Notes: generated by a model not told the origin, from the letters alone. Positions 40,472 through 49,538 are shown, numbered from the stretch's first letter. The stretch is DNA of 64,000 nucleotides from Legionella sp. MW5194 (GCF_016864235.1 NZ_CP045732.1:2480001-2544000), one strand, 5' to 3'. A program made the numbers and translations.

Positions 40472-40800
40472 CCGACAATCCGATAAAAACCATCAGCAGC
40501 CATGAATTGAAAAAGCGCTGGGACAATAACTCTTCGCTGTGTGTCATTGATGTGCGGGAACTGGATGAATGGCAGGAAGTCCACATTCCTGGCGCGCACC
40601 ACATTCCAAAAGATGAAATTGCCAGTCGCATCAAAGACGTAGCACCCGATCTTGATTCCCCGGTTTATCTGCATTGCAAAGGCGGCGTGCGTTCGTTAAC
40701 CGCTGCCCAAACGCTCAAAGACTTAGGCTACACAGCGCTTTATTCGCTGGATGGCGGGATTATGGATTGGATGAAAGCGGGGTATCCGGTTGACAAATAA
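40468..40800 (+). CDS. Rhodanese-domain protein
   Basis: 110-residue single-domain rhodanese with VIDVRELDEWQEVHIPGA and active-site loop HCKGGVRS carrying the catalytic Cys. Cytoplasmic. It ends the transporter/small-membrane-protein operon (ATGA overlap). The physiological sulfur acceptor is unknown. Confidence 0.9.
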   Translation: MTDNPIKTISSHELKKRWDNNSSLCVIDVRELDEWQEVHIPGAHHIPKDEIASRIKDVAPDLDSPVYLHCKGGVRSLTAAQTLKDLGYTALYSLDGGIMDWMKAGYPVDK

Positions 40801-40826
40801 AAAAACACCCCTCTCTGGAGGGGTGT
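40798..40826 (-). terminator. Intrinsic terminator of the 247-residue leftward gene
   Basis: Stem ACACCCCTC / GAGGGGTGT (40805-40813 and 40818-40826) with a 4-base loop. On the minus strand it is followed by seven T, a canonical rho-independent terminator 10 bases after the stop at 40837. Confidence 0.85.
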
Positions 40827-40836
40827 CTTGGGCTTA

Positions 40837-41580
40837 TCAGCTGTTGCTTGGTTGTTGTGGATTCAAATCGGCTACTTCTTCGGCCTTCTCTTGTTTATCT
40901 GCTTTGGTGTTTGCACCCCAAATGAAAGAAGACAGACCATTTTTTACTGATTGCATCATACTCGGGTGTTTTTCTCTCTCAGCTCGTTTCAGTTCTTCAG
41001 CCTCTGCCTGAAGTTCTTTTTCTGTTTTTGTATGGGCTGAGCTAAATACTGTCTGACTATAACGCTCTTTCAATGTGACCATGTGGCCATGGTATTTATT
41101 TATGTCAAGGCCATCTACTTTAAAAGCATGCTCTTTGCGCACCTTCTCACTGGATTTTCCATTTTCATAAACGACGCTATTAAAGAACTGCCATGCCGCT
41201 AAAACCATGGAATCCGCAGAGCCTGCATCCAACAGGTTTTCAGTCTGGCCTTTTTCAAGGGTATCGCCTTTTTCTGTTTCACCAATCATGCTTTTTAAAA
41301 GACGGCTTAAATAACCTCCTTGCTCACCTGCTTTTTTAATTTCTTCACGGAGGATATGTACAAAGCCAGTTATTATCTTTGCTCGACGTGTTGGGTCGAT
41401 CTTTTCATTTTTTTCAATTTCGGAAAAGACATTTTCGATCACTTCCAATTGAACTTGGCGATGCTTACGGTTCGAGGGCAAATGATGTATATCGGTGGCT
41501 GCATGATGCGCACAGTAAAGACGTTTCGTTTCTGTCCAGGCCTCTTTCAATTCCGGATATGATTTGTATTGAAAACCCAT
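40837..41580 (-). CDS. Hypothetical helical protein, possible effector
   Basis: 247 residues, soluble, mostly helical and charged. No family recognised. There is a His/Tyr-rich beginning (RLYCAHHAATDIHHLPSNRKHRQ) and a C-terminal Lys/Glu-rich coiled coil (about 185-212). The end (DKQEKAEEVADLNPQQPSNS) is hydrophilic and Glu-rich, in line with Dot/Icm signals. GGAGAAAGAAG supplies an SD. A strong terminator follows. It is flanked by an inverted repeat at 41646-41664. Effector status is inference only. Confidence 0.6.
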   Translation of the reverse strand: MGFQYKSYPELKEAWTETKRLYCAHHAATDIHHLPSNRKHRQVQLEVIENVFSEIEKNEKIDPTRRAKIITGFVHILREEIKKAGEQGGYLSRLLKSMIGETEKGDTLEKGQTENLLDAGSADSMVLAAWQFFNSVVYENGKSSEKVRKEHAFKVDGLDINKYHGHMVTLKERYSQTVFSSAHTKTEKELQAEAEELKRAEREKHPSMMQSVKNGLSSFIWGANTKADKQEKAEEVADLNPQQPSNS

Positions 41581-41894
41581 CTTCTTTCTCCTTAAACTCC
41601 ATTAATAGGTTTCGGTGTCAAGATCGCACCGAAAAGTTAGTGTATACGAATTAAACCAATTCGTCATGGCTTTTCTTTAAACGTCTTAATCAATTTACAA
41701 CCTGCTGATATAATGCGAAATCCCGCTGTAATTTGCATTTTTTAAAAGCAGAGTGGACGGTTATTTTCCCAGATTTGAATCCAGAACAATGCTTTTAAGC
41801 GCTCCCCTTCTTCGTTTTGAAGTAATAAAACCTCTTTACCCCTTAACCAATCTCCTTTACGATGCGGCAAGCTTTATTGCAGAAAGGATTGACC
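41581..41894. promoter_or_regulatory. Divergent promoter region with inverted repeat and extended -10
   Basis: Contains a perfect 7-base inverted repeat, ACGAATT / AATTCGT, with a 5-base spacer (41646-41664), a plausible operator. It also has TGATATAAT (41706-41714), a consensus extended -10 on the plus strand, directed at the phosphatase gene with a 5' leader of about 175 bases. A -35 is not evident. Otherwise I see nothing coding. Confidence 0.45.
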
Positions 41895-43517
41895 ATGAAG
41901 AAACTCATTGCCGCCCTGTTGTTGCTCCCCCTGCCCCTGATTGCGGCCCCCAAACCGCCCCGGCTGATTGTTCAGCTGGTTGTTGATCAATTACGCGGTG
42001 ACTTATTGCACCAGTACAGCAAGGATTTTGGCGACGGCGGTTTTCATTATTTATTGACGCACAGCTTAGACTACCAGAACGCCCACCATCCACACGCCCA
42101 TACCGTCACCTGCGTGGGGCATGCGACCATTGCCACCGGGGCTTACCCCACCTTGCACGGGGTGGTGGCGAATGACTGGTTTGATCCGGCACTTAAAAAA
42201 AGCGTTTACTGCATGGAAGACCCGGAAAGCCGTATTTTACCAACGCCGCATACCACCAAAACCGTTGACGGGCGCTCGCCCCGCAACCTGTTGGCGTCAA
42301 CCTTAAGTGACGAGCTGGTTTTATCACAAAAGGGACGTGCCTTCGGCGTTTCGTTTAAAGATCGCGCCGCCATCACTCTGGCCGGACACGCGGGTAAAGC
42401 CTTTTGGTTTGACAAGGAAAACGGTGGCTTTGTCACCAGTCAGCATTATTATTCAGCTTACCCGGGCTGGGTTGCCGATTGGAACAGCCGTTATCAACCC
42501 AAACAACAAATCTGGACTTTAAGCAAACGCATTGAGCAATACCATTATGCTAAGGCCCCCGGGCTGACTCATCGTTTCCCTGCGTATGGTTATCACTTCC
42601 CGCATGACTTGGGCGAACCGAACTCTGAAAGTTACTACAAATTCCTGTCCATGAGTCCCTATGCGGATGAGTTGACAGGCGATTTCGCCATTCAACTCTT
42701 AAAAAAGGAAAAACTGGGAACCCGCCGGAATCAAGTTGATTATTTAGGCATCAGTTTTTCTGCAGTCGATGCAGTTGGCCACCAATTCGGCCCCAACAGC
42801 CTCGAATCGGAAGACAATTTGCTGCGCTTAAATCAAACACTGGGCCATTTGCTTAAGGCCATTGATGAGCAGGTCGGTCTTGAAAATACGCTGATTGTTT
42901 TAACTGCCGATCATGGCGTCAGCGACTCCCCCGCCTTCCTGGCGAGTCATCAGATGAAGGAAAACCCGCGTCTTGATGTGGCCGGCGTCAAACAACAGAT
43001 AACACAGGCACTGGTCAAGCACTTCCAATTGCCCGCCACGACATTGCTTGAAGTGGACGGCCCCTATGTTTACCTCGATCATCAACTCATCCATGATCAT
43101 GAGCTCAGCGTCAATACCGTCAGCACCTACCTCGCAGAATTACTGCGTCAGCGTCGGGATATTTTCCAGGCTTACCCGCTGCCTCTGCGTGGCACGGAAT
43201 ACGACTGGTTAAGCGCTAAAGTCGATAAAATGGCTTTCCCCGGCCGCGCAGGCGATTTGTACCTGGTTCCACCGCCCTATCAGGCCATGGAAAATAATGC
43301 AGAAGCCCGTGTGGATCATGGATCACCCTGGAATTATGACAGTTATGTGCCCCTGCTGTTTGTCAATCCGGGATTTAAGCCTCAACACCTGACCCGTCCG
43401 GTAGAAACCATTGACATAGCGCCAACCCTGGCTGCCTTGCTGCTCATAAAAGCACCCTCGGCCACCATTGGACACCGCCTGGAAGAAGTGACCAAAGCCT
43501 ATGAAAATGACGCTTGA
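41895..43517 (+). CDS. PafA-like alkaline phosphatase/phosphodiesterase, exported
   Basis: 540 residues from the ATG at 41895 (AAAGGA upstream; the frame is open from 41862). The signal peptide MKKLIAALLLLPLPLIAA directs export. Alkaline phosphatase superfamily: first metal Asp in VVDQLRGDLL, nucleophile Thr in HTVTCVGHATIATG followed by PTLHGVVANDW, LTADHGVSDSP metal site and a late His in RVDHGSPW. This pattern (Thr nucleophile, GHA..TG..P..HG) matches PafA-type phosphatases, which hydrolyse phosphomonoesters in the periplasm. The exact substrate is unknown. Confidence 0.85.
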   Translation: MKKLIAALLLLPLPLIAAPKPPRLIVQLVVDQLRGDLLHQYSKDFGDGGFHYLLTHSLDYQNAHHPHAHTVTCVGHATIATGAYPTLHGVVANDWFDPALKKSVYCMEDPESRILPTPHTTKTVDGRSPRNLLASTLSDELVLSQKGRAFGVSFKDRAAITLAGHAGKAFWFDKENGGFVTSQHYYSAYPGWVADWNSRYQPKQQIWTLSKRIEQYHYAKAPGLTHRFPAYGYHFPHDLGEPNSESYYKFLSMSPYADELTGDFAIQLLKKEKLGTRRNQVDYLGISFSAVDAVGHQFGPNSLESEDNLLRLNQTLGHLLKAIDEQVGLENTLIVLTADHGVSDSPAFLASHQMKENPRLDVAGVKQQITQALVKHFQLPATTLLEVDGPYVYLDHQLIHDHELSVNTVSTYLAELLRQRRDIFQAYPLPLRGTEYDWLSAKVDKMAFPGRAGDLYLVPPPYQAMENNAEARVDHGSPWNYDSYVPLLFVNPGFKPQHLTRPVETIDIAPTLAALLLIKAPSATIGHRLEEVTKAYENDA

Positions 43518-43570
43518 AAGCGGTGAAAATTAAACTAACCTGAAAGATAAATGCTGTTGGGGAGAATACA

Positions 43571-44416
43571 ATGAATAACATTAAAACATTTATTTTACTG
43601 GCAGCCTTAACCGCCGTGTTGATGATCATTGGGAGGCTGCTTGGCGGTCAGGTCGGCATGATGATAGCCCTGGTACTGGCTCTTGTCATGAACATGGGCG
43701 CTTATTGGTATTCGGATAAAATTGTACTGCGCATGTACAATGCCCAACCCCTTGATCCCTCCCACCCGGTGTACACCATCGTGTCGCAACTGGCGAAAAA
43801 AGCGCAGATACCTATGCCCCGGGTTTATCTCATCAATAATCCAACGCCCAACGCCTTCGCCACGGGCCGTAATCCTGAACATGCCAGCATTGCCGTCACC
43901 AGCGGCATTTTGACGCGAATGACCCCGGAGGAATTAACCGGCGTTCTCGCCCATGAGATGGCTCACGTGGTTCATCGGGACACGCTCATCAGCGCCATTG
44001 CCGCAACACTGGCCGGTGCCATTGGCAGTATCGCCAACATGTTCATGTGGACCTCGGTTGCCAACCATAACAGCGACAATGAAAACACGCATCCCGTGGT
44101 CGGATTGCTGATGATGATTCTGGCGCCCTTGGCTGCTGGATTGATTCAAATGGCCGTCTCCCGTTCGCGGGAATATGAAGCCGATGCGTTTGGCGCTGAG
44201 CTTACTGGCCATCCTTTATGGCTTGCCAGTGCGTTGGCCAAATTGGAAACTGCCAGTCAACAGGAAGATTTTACCGAGGCCGATGCGCACCCTAATACGG
44301 CGCATATGTTTATCGTCAACCCCCTGAGTGGTCAGAAAATAGCCGAATTATTTTCTACCCATCCCATTACTGCCGAACGAATCAAACGTTTGCAGGCCAT
44401 GGCGGCAGGTAATTAA
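43571..44416 (+). CDS. htpX: Membrane zinc metalloprotease HtpX
   Basis: 281 residues with two N-terminal membrane segments, the zinc motif HEMAH (in [12 protein letters not shown]), further hydrophobic helices and the downstream Glu ligand in [13 protein letters not shown]. Quality control of inner-membrane proteins by family. The GGGGAG SD is strong. Confidence 0.95.
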   Translation: MNNIKTFILLAALTAVLMIIGRLLGGQVGMMIALVLALVMNMGAYWYSDKIVLRMYNAQPLDPSHPVYTIVSQLAKKAQIPMPRVYLINNPTPNAFATGRNPEHASIAVTSGILTRMTPEELTGVLAHEMAHVVHRDTLISAIAATLAGAIGSIANMFMWTSVANHNSDNENTHPVVGLLMMILAPLAAGLIQMAVSRSREYEADAFGAELTGHPLWLASALAKLETASQQEDFTEADAHPNTAHMFIVNPLSGQKIAELFSTHPITAERIKRLQAMAAGN

Positions 44417-44483
44417 CAAGATGCCTTGCGTTATGCAGGCATTCTAAGGATAATTTGCTATTTTTAGATGAGACGGGTAAAGC

Positions 44484-44906
44484 ATGGGACAGTTCAAAAC
44501 GTTTATTATTCATCATTGGGCCATGGTGACAGCCCTGATTGTCGTCCTGATCATGATCTTTGTTAATGAACTGAAGGCACAGCGTAGCCGCGGCAAAGAA
44601 CTGCCTCCACAGGCAGCGATTAAATTAATTAACGATGACAATGCTGTCGTCATCGATCTACGCGATGCCGAAAATTACCGTAAAGGCCACATCATCGATT
44701 CCATTCGCGCCACCGAGGACGATTTTGAGCAGAATAAAATGGACAAGTACAAAGACAAACCCATCATTCTTGTTTGTGGACGCGGTTTGCAATCAGCGGC
44801 CCTGGCTGCTAAATTGCGTACACAAGGATTTGTCAATCCGGTGGTGCTGGCCGGCGGCATCAGTGCCTGGCAGGCTGCCGACTTGCCTTTAGTAAAAGGA
44901 AAATAA
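44484..44906 (+). CDS. Membrane-anchored rhodanese (YibN type)
   Basis: 140 residues: one N-terminal membrane segment (about 9-27) then a rhodanese domain with VIDLRDAENYRKGHI and active-site CGRGLQSA. First gene of the classic yibN-grxC-secB-gpsA cluster; grxC follows after 3 bases. Confidence 0.92.
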   Translation: MGQFKTFIIHHWAMVTALIVVLIMIFVNELKAQRSRGKELPPQAAIKLINDDNAVVIDLRDAENYRKGHIIDSIRATEDDFEQNKMDKYKDKPIILVCGRGLQSAALAAKLRTQGFVNPVVLAGGISAWQAADLPLVKGK

Positions 44907-44909
44907 CAG

Positions 44910-45164
44910 ATGACCACCATTGTCGTTTACAGCACCGGCTATTGCCCCTACTGTTCTCGCGCCAAGCAGCTGCTGGACAGCAAAGGCGTACATTATGACG
45001 AAATTCGCGTTGACGATAATCCCGCGCTTCGCGATGAAATGATTCACAAGAGCGGACGCCGCACCGTGCCGCAGATTTTTATCAATGGCCAGCATGTCGG
45101 TGGCTGTGATGATTTGTATGCCCTTGAACAACAGGGGCGTTTGGATAAACTTTTAAAAGGCTGA
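44910..45164 (+). CDS. grxC: Glutaredoxin 3
   Basis: 84 residues with redox motif CPYC (Cys12, Cys15), the cis-Pro region [10 protein letters not shown] and the glutathione-binding GGCDDLYAL. Reduces disulfides with glutathione made by GshAB. Located between yibN and secB as in other gammaproteobacteria. Confidence 0.95.
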   Translation: MTTIVVYSTGYCPYCSRAKQLLDSKGVHYDEIRVDDNPALRDEMIHKSGRRTVPQIFINGQHVGGCDDLYALEQQGRLDKLLKG

Positions 45165-45169
45165 CAACT

Positions 45170-45652
45170 ATGACTGAACAGGCAAATCAACCGCAACACG
45201 CTGAAGCGCAATTTATGATTCAGCGCATTTACATGAAAGATTCGTCCTTTGAGACCCCAAACACGCCGGCTGTTTTTCAGCAAAAATGGGAACCGGAACT
45301 GACGCTCGATTTAAATACAGCGAGCAGTCAACTTGAAAATAACATTTATGAAGTGGTTTTGACCGTCACCGCGACAGTTAAAAATCAAAATGCCGTGGCT
45401 TTTCTGGCGGAAGTCAAGCAAGCCGGTATTTTTACGATTGAAGGCGCGCCCAAAGAGCAACTGGATCATCTGCTTGGCAGTTTTTGCCCCAACATCCTGT
45501 TCCCTTACGCACGCGAAACCATTACTGCTCACGTGATTCGCGGCAGTTTCCCGCAGCTGGTGTTAGCGCCCATCAATTTTGACGCGCTGTACATGCAGCA
45601 ATTACAGGAAAAACAAAAAACAGGCCAATCCGAGACAGAATCTGCACACTAA
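45170..45652 (+). CDS. secB: Protein-export chaperone SecB
   Basis: 160-residue SecB. Conserved segments are [14 protein letters not shown], the [14 protein letters not shown] strand and [13 protein letters not shown]. It holds preproteins unfolded for SecA. It starts 5 bases after grxC, and gpsA follows after 2. Confidence 0.96.
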   Translation: MTEQANQPQHAEAQFMIQRIYMKDSSFETPNTPAVFQQKWEPELTLDLNTASSQLENNIYEVVLTVTATVKNQNAVAFLAEVKQAGIFTIEGAPKEQLDHLLGSFCPNILFPYARETITAHVIRGSFPQLVLAPINFDALYMQQLQEKQKTGQSETESAH

Positions 45653-45654
45653 TC

Positions 45655-46644
45655 ATGACTGAAAAGACGATTGCCATTCTGGGAGCCGGCTCCTGGGGAA
45701 CCGCAGTAGCCATTCATTTAGCCCGGCATGGCAATCGGGTTCTGCTTTGGGGACAAAACAGCCAATACATGGCAACAATGCAGAGCGACCGCTGCAATTC
45801 GCGCTACCTTCCTGATACATCCTTTCCCACACCATTAGAAGCCACAGCCGATTTAGCGGCTTGTCAACAGCGCGCGGACGAAGTGATTATCGCCGTTCCT
45901 TCGCATGCCTTTGCCGCGTTGCTGGCTAAATTGCAGAGGCCTGAACGGGGCATCGCCTGGTTAACCAAAGGCATCGATCCGGCGAGTAATCGCCTGCTCT
46001 CTGAGTTAGTCACAGAACACTGGGGGGCAAACTACCCTCTTGCTATCCTTTCAGGCCCTTCGTTTGCCAAAGAGCTTGCCCAGGGATTACCCACGGCAGT
46101 GACGTTGGCAGGCAATCATGGCAAGTATCAAAAAAGCCTGCAGCAGGCTCTGCATCATGACAATCTGCGCGTTTATCTCGGCAATGACATCATTGGTGTG
46201 CAACTTTGTGGCGCAGTTAAAAATGTTCTGGCCATCGCCTGCGGTATCAGTGATGGTTTGGGGTTTGGTGCCAATGCCAAAGCGGCATTGATTACCCGTG
46301 GTTTAGCGGAAATGCGGCGTTTGGGATTGGCGCTTGGCGCGCGGGAAGAAACCTTTATGGGGCTTGCCGGGGTGGGTGATCTGGTGTTGACCTGTACAGA
46401 CAATCAATCCCGTAACCGACGCTTCGGTTTATATCTTGGCGAGGGCATGGATCTTGCCACAGCGGAGGCCACGATTGGCCAAGTGGTCGAAGGCAGGCAC
46501 AATGCGGCTCAGGTCTGCAAATTAGCGAGCGATCATCAAGTCGACATGCCCATTTGCACCCAGATTAATACTCTCCTGCAATCGAAAATAACCCCTCGAC
46601 AGGCCGTTACCAACCTCATGAGCCGACGCGTAGGAGAAGAATGA
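45655..46644 (+). CDS. gpsA: Glycerol-3-phosphate dehydrogenase [NAD(P)+]
   Basis: 329 residues. N-terminal Rossmann motif GAGSWGTAVA, SGPSFAKELAQG, the catalytic-lysine LCGAVKNVLAIA and GVGDLVLTCT are all present. Makes sn-glycerol-3-phosphate for phospholipids. Ends the yibN-grxC-secB-gpsA cluster. Confidence 0.96.
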   Translation: MTEKTIAILGAGSWGTAVAIHLARHGNRVLLWGQNSQYMATMQSDRCNSRYLPDTSFPTPLEATADLAACQQRADEVIIAVPSHAFAALLAKLQRPERGIAWLTKGIDPASNRLLSELVTEHWGANYPLAILSGPSFAKELAQGLPTAVTLAGNHGKYQKSLQQALHHDNLRVYLGNDIIGVQLCGAVKNVLAIACGISDGLGFGANAKAALITRGLAEMRRLGLALGAREETFMGLAGVGDLVLTCTDNQSRNRRFGLYLGEGMDLATAEATIGQVVEGRHNAAQVCKLASDHQVDMPICTQINTLLQSKITPRQAVTNLMSRRVGEE

Positions 46645-46655
46645 CAATCAAGTCT

Positions 46656-46729
46656 TGGAGCGGGTGATGGGAATCGAACCCACGCCGTCAGCTTGGGAAG
46701 CTGAAGTTCTACCATTGAACTACACCCGC
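46656..46729 (-). tRNA. tRNA-Gly (CCC)
   Basis: On the minus strand, acceptor GCGGGTG pairs with CACCCGC. The anticodon stem TCAGC/GCTGA encloses loop TTCCCAA, giving anticodon CCC. The T arm GTTCGATTC is present, and the CCA end is encoded. Confidence 0.93.
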
Positions 46730-46933
46730 ATGAGGGAGGCCTTCTAATGTATAGTAATCCAACGTGATTTGAAATGTTTTTTTTCAATTTTAATTGCTCA
46801 CACAATGGCAAATTGAACGGCTAATTCTTCAAATCATAATTTAAATCTATCCTCGTTATCAATTCAATCGATTTTTCTTATTTGACTGTTATTTTTATAA
46901 TCACTCTGTTCTTGTTTAGAATTGGAGGGGATC

Positions 46934-47959
46934 ATGAAAACGAAAGCAGAAGCAATACAACGCGAGTTTAACAAGCGAGGAATTGTGCTGACAGAGTCGG
47001 TGACTGAGGCAAAATCCCATGCTTTTGAAGGTGGGATAACCAATCAGTTTTTAATCGTGAGCGATAGGAGCAACAAGCGTTATTTAATTCGTATTAATGG
47101 TAAATTATGGCCTCCCTTTAGTCGCGAGAGTGAACACCACAACCTTGAGCAATTACAGAACCAGGGATTTGATACCGCGTTAGTAGCCAATAAACCTGAG
47201 GAGGGATTTCAAATCTGCGATTGGCAGGATGAAACAACGAATTTTACTCGCATCAATGCCAATGGTTCCCGAATAAGCACGATCCAGGCTGTGGCCAAAA
47301 CAATACAGCAGTATCATCAGCGGGTGCATTTTAAAAACCATTATTCCTTTCAACACACCTTAAGCACCGCCAGCCGCCGCTTAAGAAACAGTGGAAACAT
47401 GGAAATGACTGCAATCTATCGTGTGGTTGTCAGTATTTTTTCTTTAGTCACTCAAGAGGATAAAGAGTTTGTCGCCTCCCATAATGATCTGCTGCCCTCC
47501 AGTATTTATGTCAATGATCGCAAGACGGTGATTGTGGATTGGGAATATTCCGGCAAAAATCATCGCAGTTACGATCTGGCGTTGTTTTCCCTCAAATCCT
47601 CTCTCTCCCCTGTTGAAGAGGCCCATTTGATAAAAAACTATGATCCGGATGGCGATAACCGCATGGAGTACTGGTTACCGCTCATGAAAGCGGGAGTCAA
47701 CTACTTGTTGCTTCTCTGGGAGCTTAATTCCAGCCGTGATGAAAGGGTTCCAAACGCCCTGTTCCTCTTTAAAACCCTGCAAAGCAACTTGCAGGAGGCT
47801 TTTATTCAGCAATCCGCCAAATCATTATTTAAAGAAAACCACTCTTTATTTTTTAAGCCGGAACATAAGGAAACCAAAAAACCCGCATTAACAAACGGCA
47901 GTCACGAAAATACCGGCTTGAACAATGACGGTTTGGTTTCTTTGCTCAGTTCATCATAA
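46934..47959 (+). CDS. Choline-kinase/aminoglycoside-phosphotransferase-like kinase, candidate effector
   Basis: 341 residues from the ATG at 46934 (GGAGGGG upstream). Protein-kinase-like fold of the choline/ethanolamine kinase and APH type: GGITNQFLIV nucleotide loop (about 33-42), RYLIRING lysine-strand equivalent, catalytic HNDLLPSS (about 183-190) and metal-binding IVDWEYSG (Asp about 202) followed by RSYDLA. Small-molecule kinase activity is likely but the substrate is unknown. Its last 58 bases overlap, on the opposite strand, the end of the ADP-ribosyltransferase-like gene. A consensus TATAAT lies at 46896-46901. The hydrophilic tail fits an effector; that is inference. Confidence 0.75.
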   Translation: MKTKAEAIQREFNKRGIVLTESVTEAKSHAFEGGITNQFLIVSDRSNKRYLIRINGKLWPPFSRESEHHNLEQLQNQGFDTALVANKPEEGFQICDWQDETTNFTRINANGSRISTIQAVAKTIQQYHQRVHFKNHYSFQHTLSTASRRLRNSGNMEMTAIYRVVVSIFSLVTQEDKEFVASHNDLLPSSIYVNDRKTVIVDWEYSGKNHRSYDLALFSLKSSLSPVEEAHLIKNYDPDGDNRMEYWLPLMKAGVNYLLLLWELNSSRDERVPNALFLFKTLQSNLQEAFIQQSAKSLFKENHSLFFKPEHKETKKPALTNGSHENTGLNNDGLVSLLSSS

Positions 47960-48801
47960 AATTCCTTGGGGAGTAATGCCTCCAGGGATGCCGCATCCCA
48001 TGGCGTTTTACGATGAGGATTAACATGCCATTTTATTTTCCCGAGACGGTTAACATAAAACGCACCCAGAATTTCTTCTGATGAAACCGTGCCGACGATG
48101 TTGACTTCTTTCTTATTCCCTGACAATTTAGCCGAGCTGCTTTTATCTCTTAATTTAAACGTGGCCTCCAGATCAATGGCTGTCTTTCCTTTAAAATCAA
48201 TGACGTAAATAAACGATTCAGCCCAAACAGGCTTGGTAGCCAGGATCACCTCATTGCGGATAACAAGAGTTGGCAACGCATAATTTTTTGCGACCTGAAA
48301 AGATTTGGTGGTGGATACTCCAATCGCCCCATTCATATCCTGAATGTAATCCTCGAGATACTCCGATGGGGTGCTTTCTATTATTCCGTATTGAAAGCAA
48401 TGGGCGGTAGACTCTGCCGAACCCCTGAATAAAATTCCCTGATAATAGACAATCGGATTTGGATCAAAGGATTTCCATTCCTTTTCCCAATCCTCCGGAG
48501 ACTCTATTTTATAGAGTTCATCCAGCAGGTAATGATTGAATGAATAATTATTCCATTTATTCTTCTTATCCATAAAGTGAAGTTTGATAATGCCTTTGGC
48601 TGCCTCGTCATCCGCTTCGGCTAATTTTTTTTGTAATTCCTGCACGGCCGGATACACGGTTTGACTGTGTCGAAAGAACCCTAAAAAATCGCTTTGATAA
48701 ATACGCTTTTCATTTGATTGAAACGAATAATGGGTACGTTTGCTTTGGTTGAGGTAATTGGATAATGCGTTTTTAAACGGAATCAGGTACTTATTTGGCA
48801 T
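47902..48801 (-). CDS. Predicted R-S-E mono-ADP-ribosyltransferase (cholera/pertussis-toxin fold), candidate effector
   Basis: 299 residues without a signal peptide. From residue 119 the sequence follows the cholera-toxin-class ART core: YYQGILFRGS with the NAD-binding Arg126; GAIGVSTTKSFQVAKNYA, the S-T-S strand and helix (Ser163-Thr165); FIYVIDF, the strand matching YIYVI of cholera toxin; then KKEVNIVG...EEILGAFYV, matching the EVSALGG...IYGWYRV region, which puts the catalytic Glu at 232. The usual ExE becomes KxE, so target-residue preference may differ from Arg-specific enzymes. The N-terminal 115 residues are helical and unassigned. It lies between tRNA genes beside a choline-kinase-like gene. 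Catalytic assignment is pattern recognition; effector status is inference. Confidence 0.65.
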   Translation of the reverse strand: MPNKYLIPFKNALSNYLNQSKRTHYSFQSNEKRIYQSDFLGFFRHSQTVYPAVQELQKKLAEADDEAAKGIIKLHFMDKKNKWNNYSFNHYLLDELYKIESPEDWEKEWKSFDPNPIVYYQGILFRGSAESTAHCFQYGIIESTPSEYLEDYIQDMNGAIGVSTTKSFQVAKNYALPTLVIRNEVILATKPVWAESFIYVIDFKGKTAIDLEATFKLRDKSSSAKLSGNKKEVNIVGTVSSEEILGAFYVNRLGKIKWHVNPHRKTPWDAASLEALLPKEFYDELSKETKPSLFKPVFS

Positions 48802-49003
48802 GGGATCAACTGGTGTAAACTTTAATGGATGACAAAAGCCAGAATCGAATTCAATCCCTAATTTTCTCTTGGAGTTATGTTATCATATCAAATTTTAAGT
48901 GTTAAAAACAGACGTAAAAGACACGCTTAAAACAAGCAGCTAATTTATGTACCATTTTATTGATCACTAGACTTAATATTGAACATACACTGTGGGATAC
49001 ACT

Positions 49004-49147
49004 ATGGTAAAACATGACATTGTACAGGTTAAAAATCCAAAGACGGAGCGCTATGTAAAAATTGACCGTACCGAAGGGAAAATTATCTCTCACAAGCAAA
49101 GCCCTGGGCCTTATAAGGGTGTACCCGTTGGCAGAAAGCTTAAATGA
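49004..49147 (+). CDS. Small conserved basic protein (47 residues)
   Basis: MVKHDIVQVKNPKTERYVKI is followed by DRTEGKIISHKQSPGPYKGV and a short basic end. The coding character is clear from composition, and the GPYKGV ending resembles a small uncharacterised protein seen in many proteobacteria. SD is weak (GGGA). Function unknown. Cytoplasmic, pI basic. Confidence 0.6.
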   Translation: MVKHDIVQVKNPKTERYVKIDRTEGKIISHKQSPGPYKGVPVGRKLK

Positions 49148-49442
49148 TTATATATAATCCCTTGGATGGGAACGCGTTAACGTCATCGGTTCCAGGCAAG
49201 CCCCGTCATTGTTTCCTAATGACACGACTTGGCCATCCAGTCGATAAGGACCGACCATTATGAAACAGTCTCTGATCAGCTAGAGCGCAATCCCGTTCTT
49301 GCCATTGATTCTTAAAAAGGGCTTTTTTAATTACTGGGAATGAGAAGCTACGAATTAAAGCACACAATTTATTAGATGCGCCGGGGTTAAAAGACAGGGC
49401 GAAAAACAGTGTTGAAATACTAGCGGCCGCTTTTTAATCGAT
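49148..49442. other. Gene-free stretch before the tRNA cluster
   Basis: About 295 bases. It holds a TATAAT at 49153-49158 and, about 165 bases on, an AT-only hairpin-like stretch. I cannot support a small RNA gene from this alone and see no coding sequence. Confidence 0.4.
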
Positions 49443-49531
49443 TGGTGCCCAGGGCCGGAGTCGAACCGGCACGGGATTTAACTCCCGAGGGATTTTAAGT
49501 CCCTTGCGTCTACCTGTTTCGCCACCTGGGC
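49443..49531 (-). tRNA. tRNA-Leu (TAA)
   Basis: Class II tRNA with a long variable arm (minus strand). Acceptor GCCCAGG pairs with CCTGGGC. The anticodon loop CTTAAAA gives TAA. GGTTCGACTCC T arm and encoded CCA. Third of a Gly-Cys-Leu run downstream of pgsA, an order common in proteobacteria. Confidence 0.95.
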
Positions 49532-49538
49532 ATTTTTT

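Noticed and set aside
48882-48887. PmrA box before the ART-like gene
   Set aside because: TTAA cores upstream are 7 bases apart, not 11, and do not align with the candidate -10.
49153-49330. Possible small RNA gene (TATAAT followed by an AT hairpin)
   Set aside because: No -35, a poor hairpin and no conserved feature that I can recognise.
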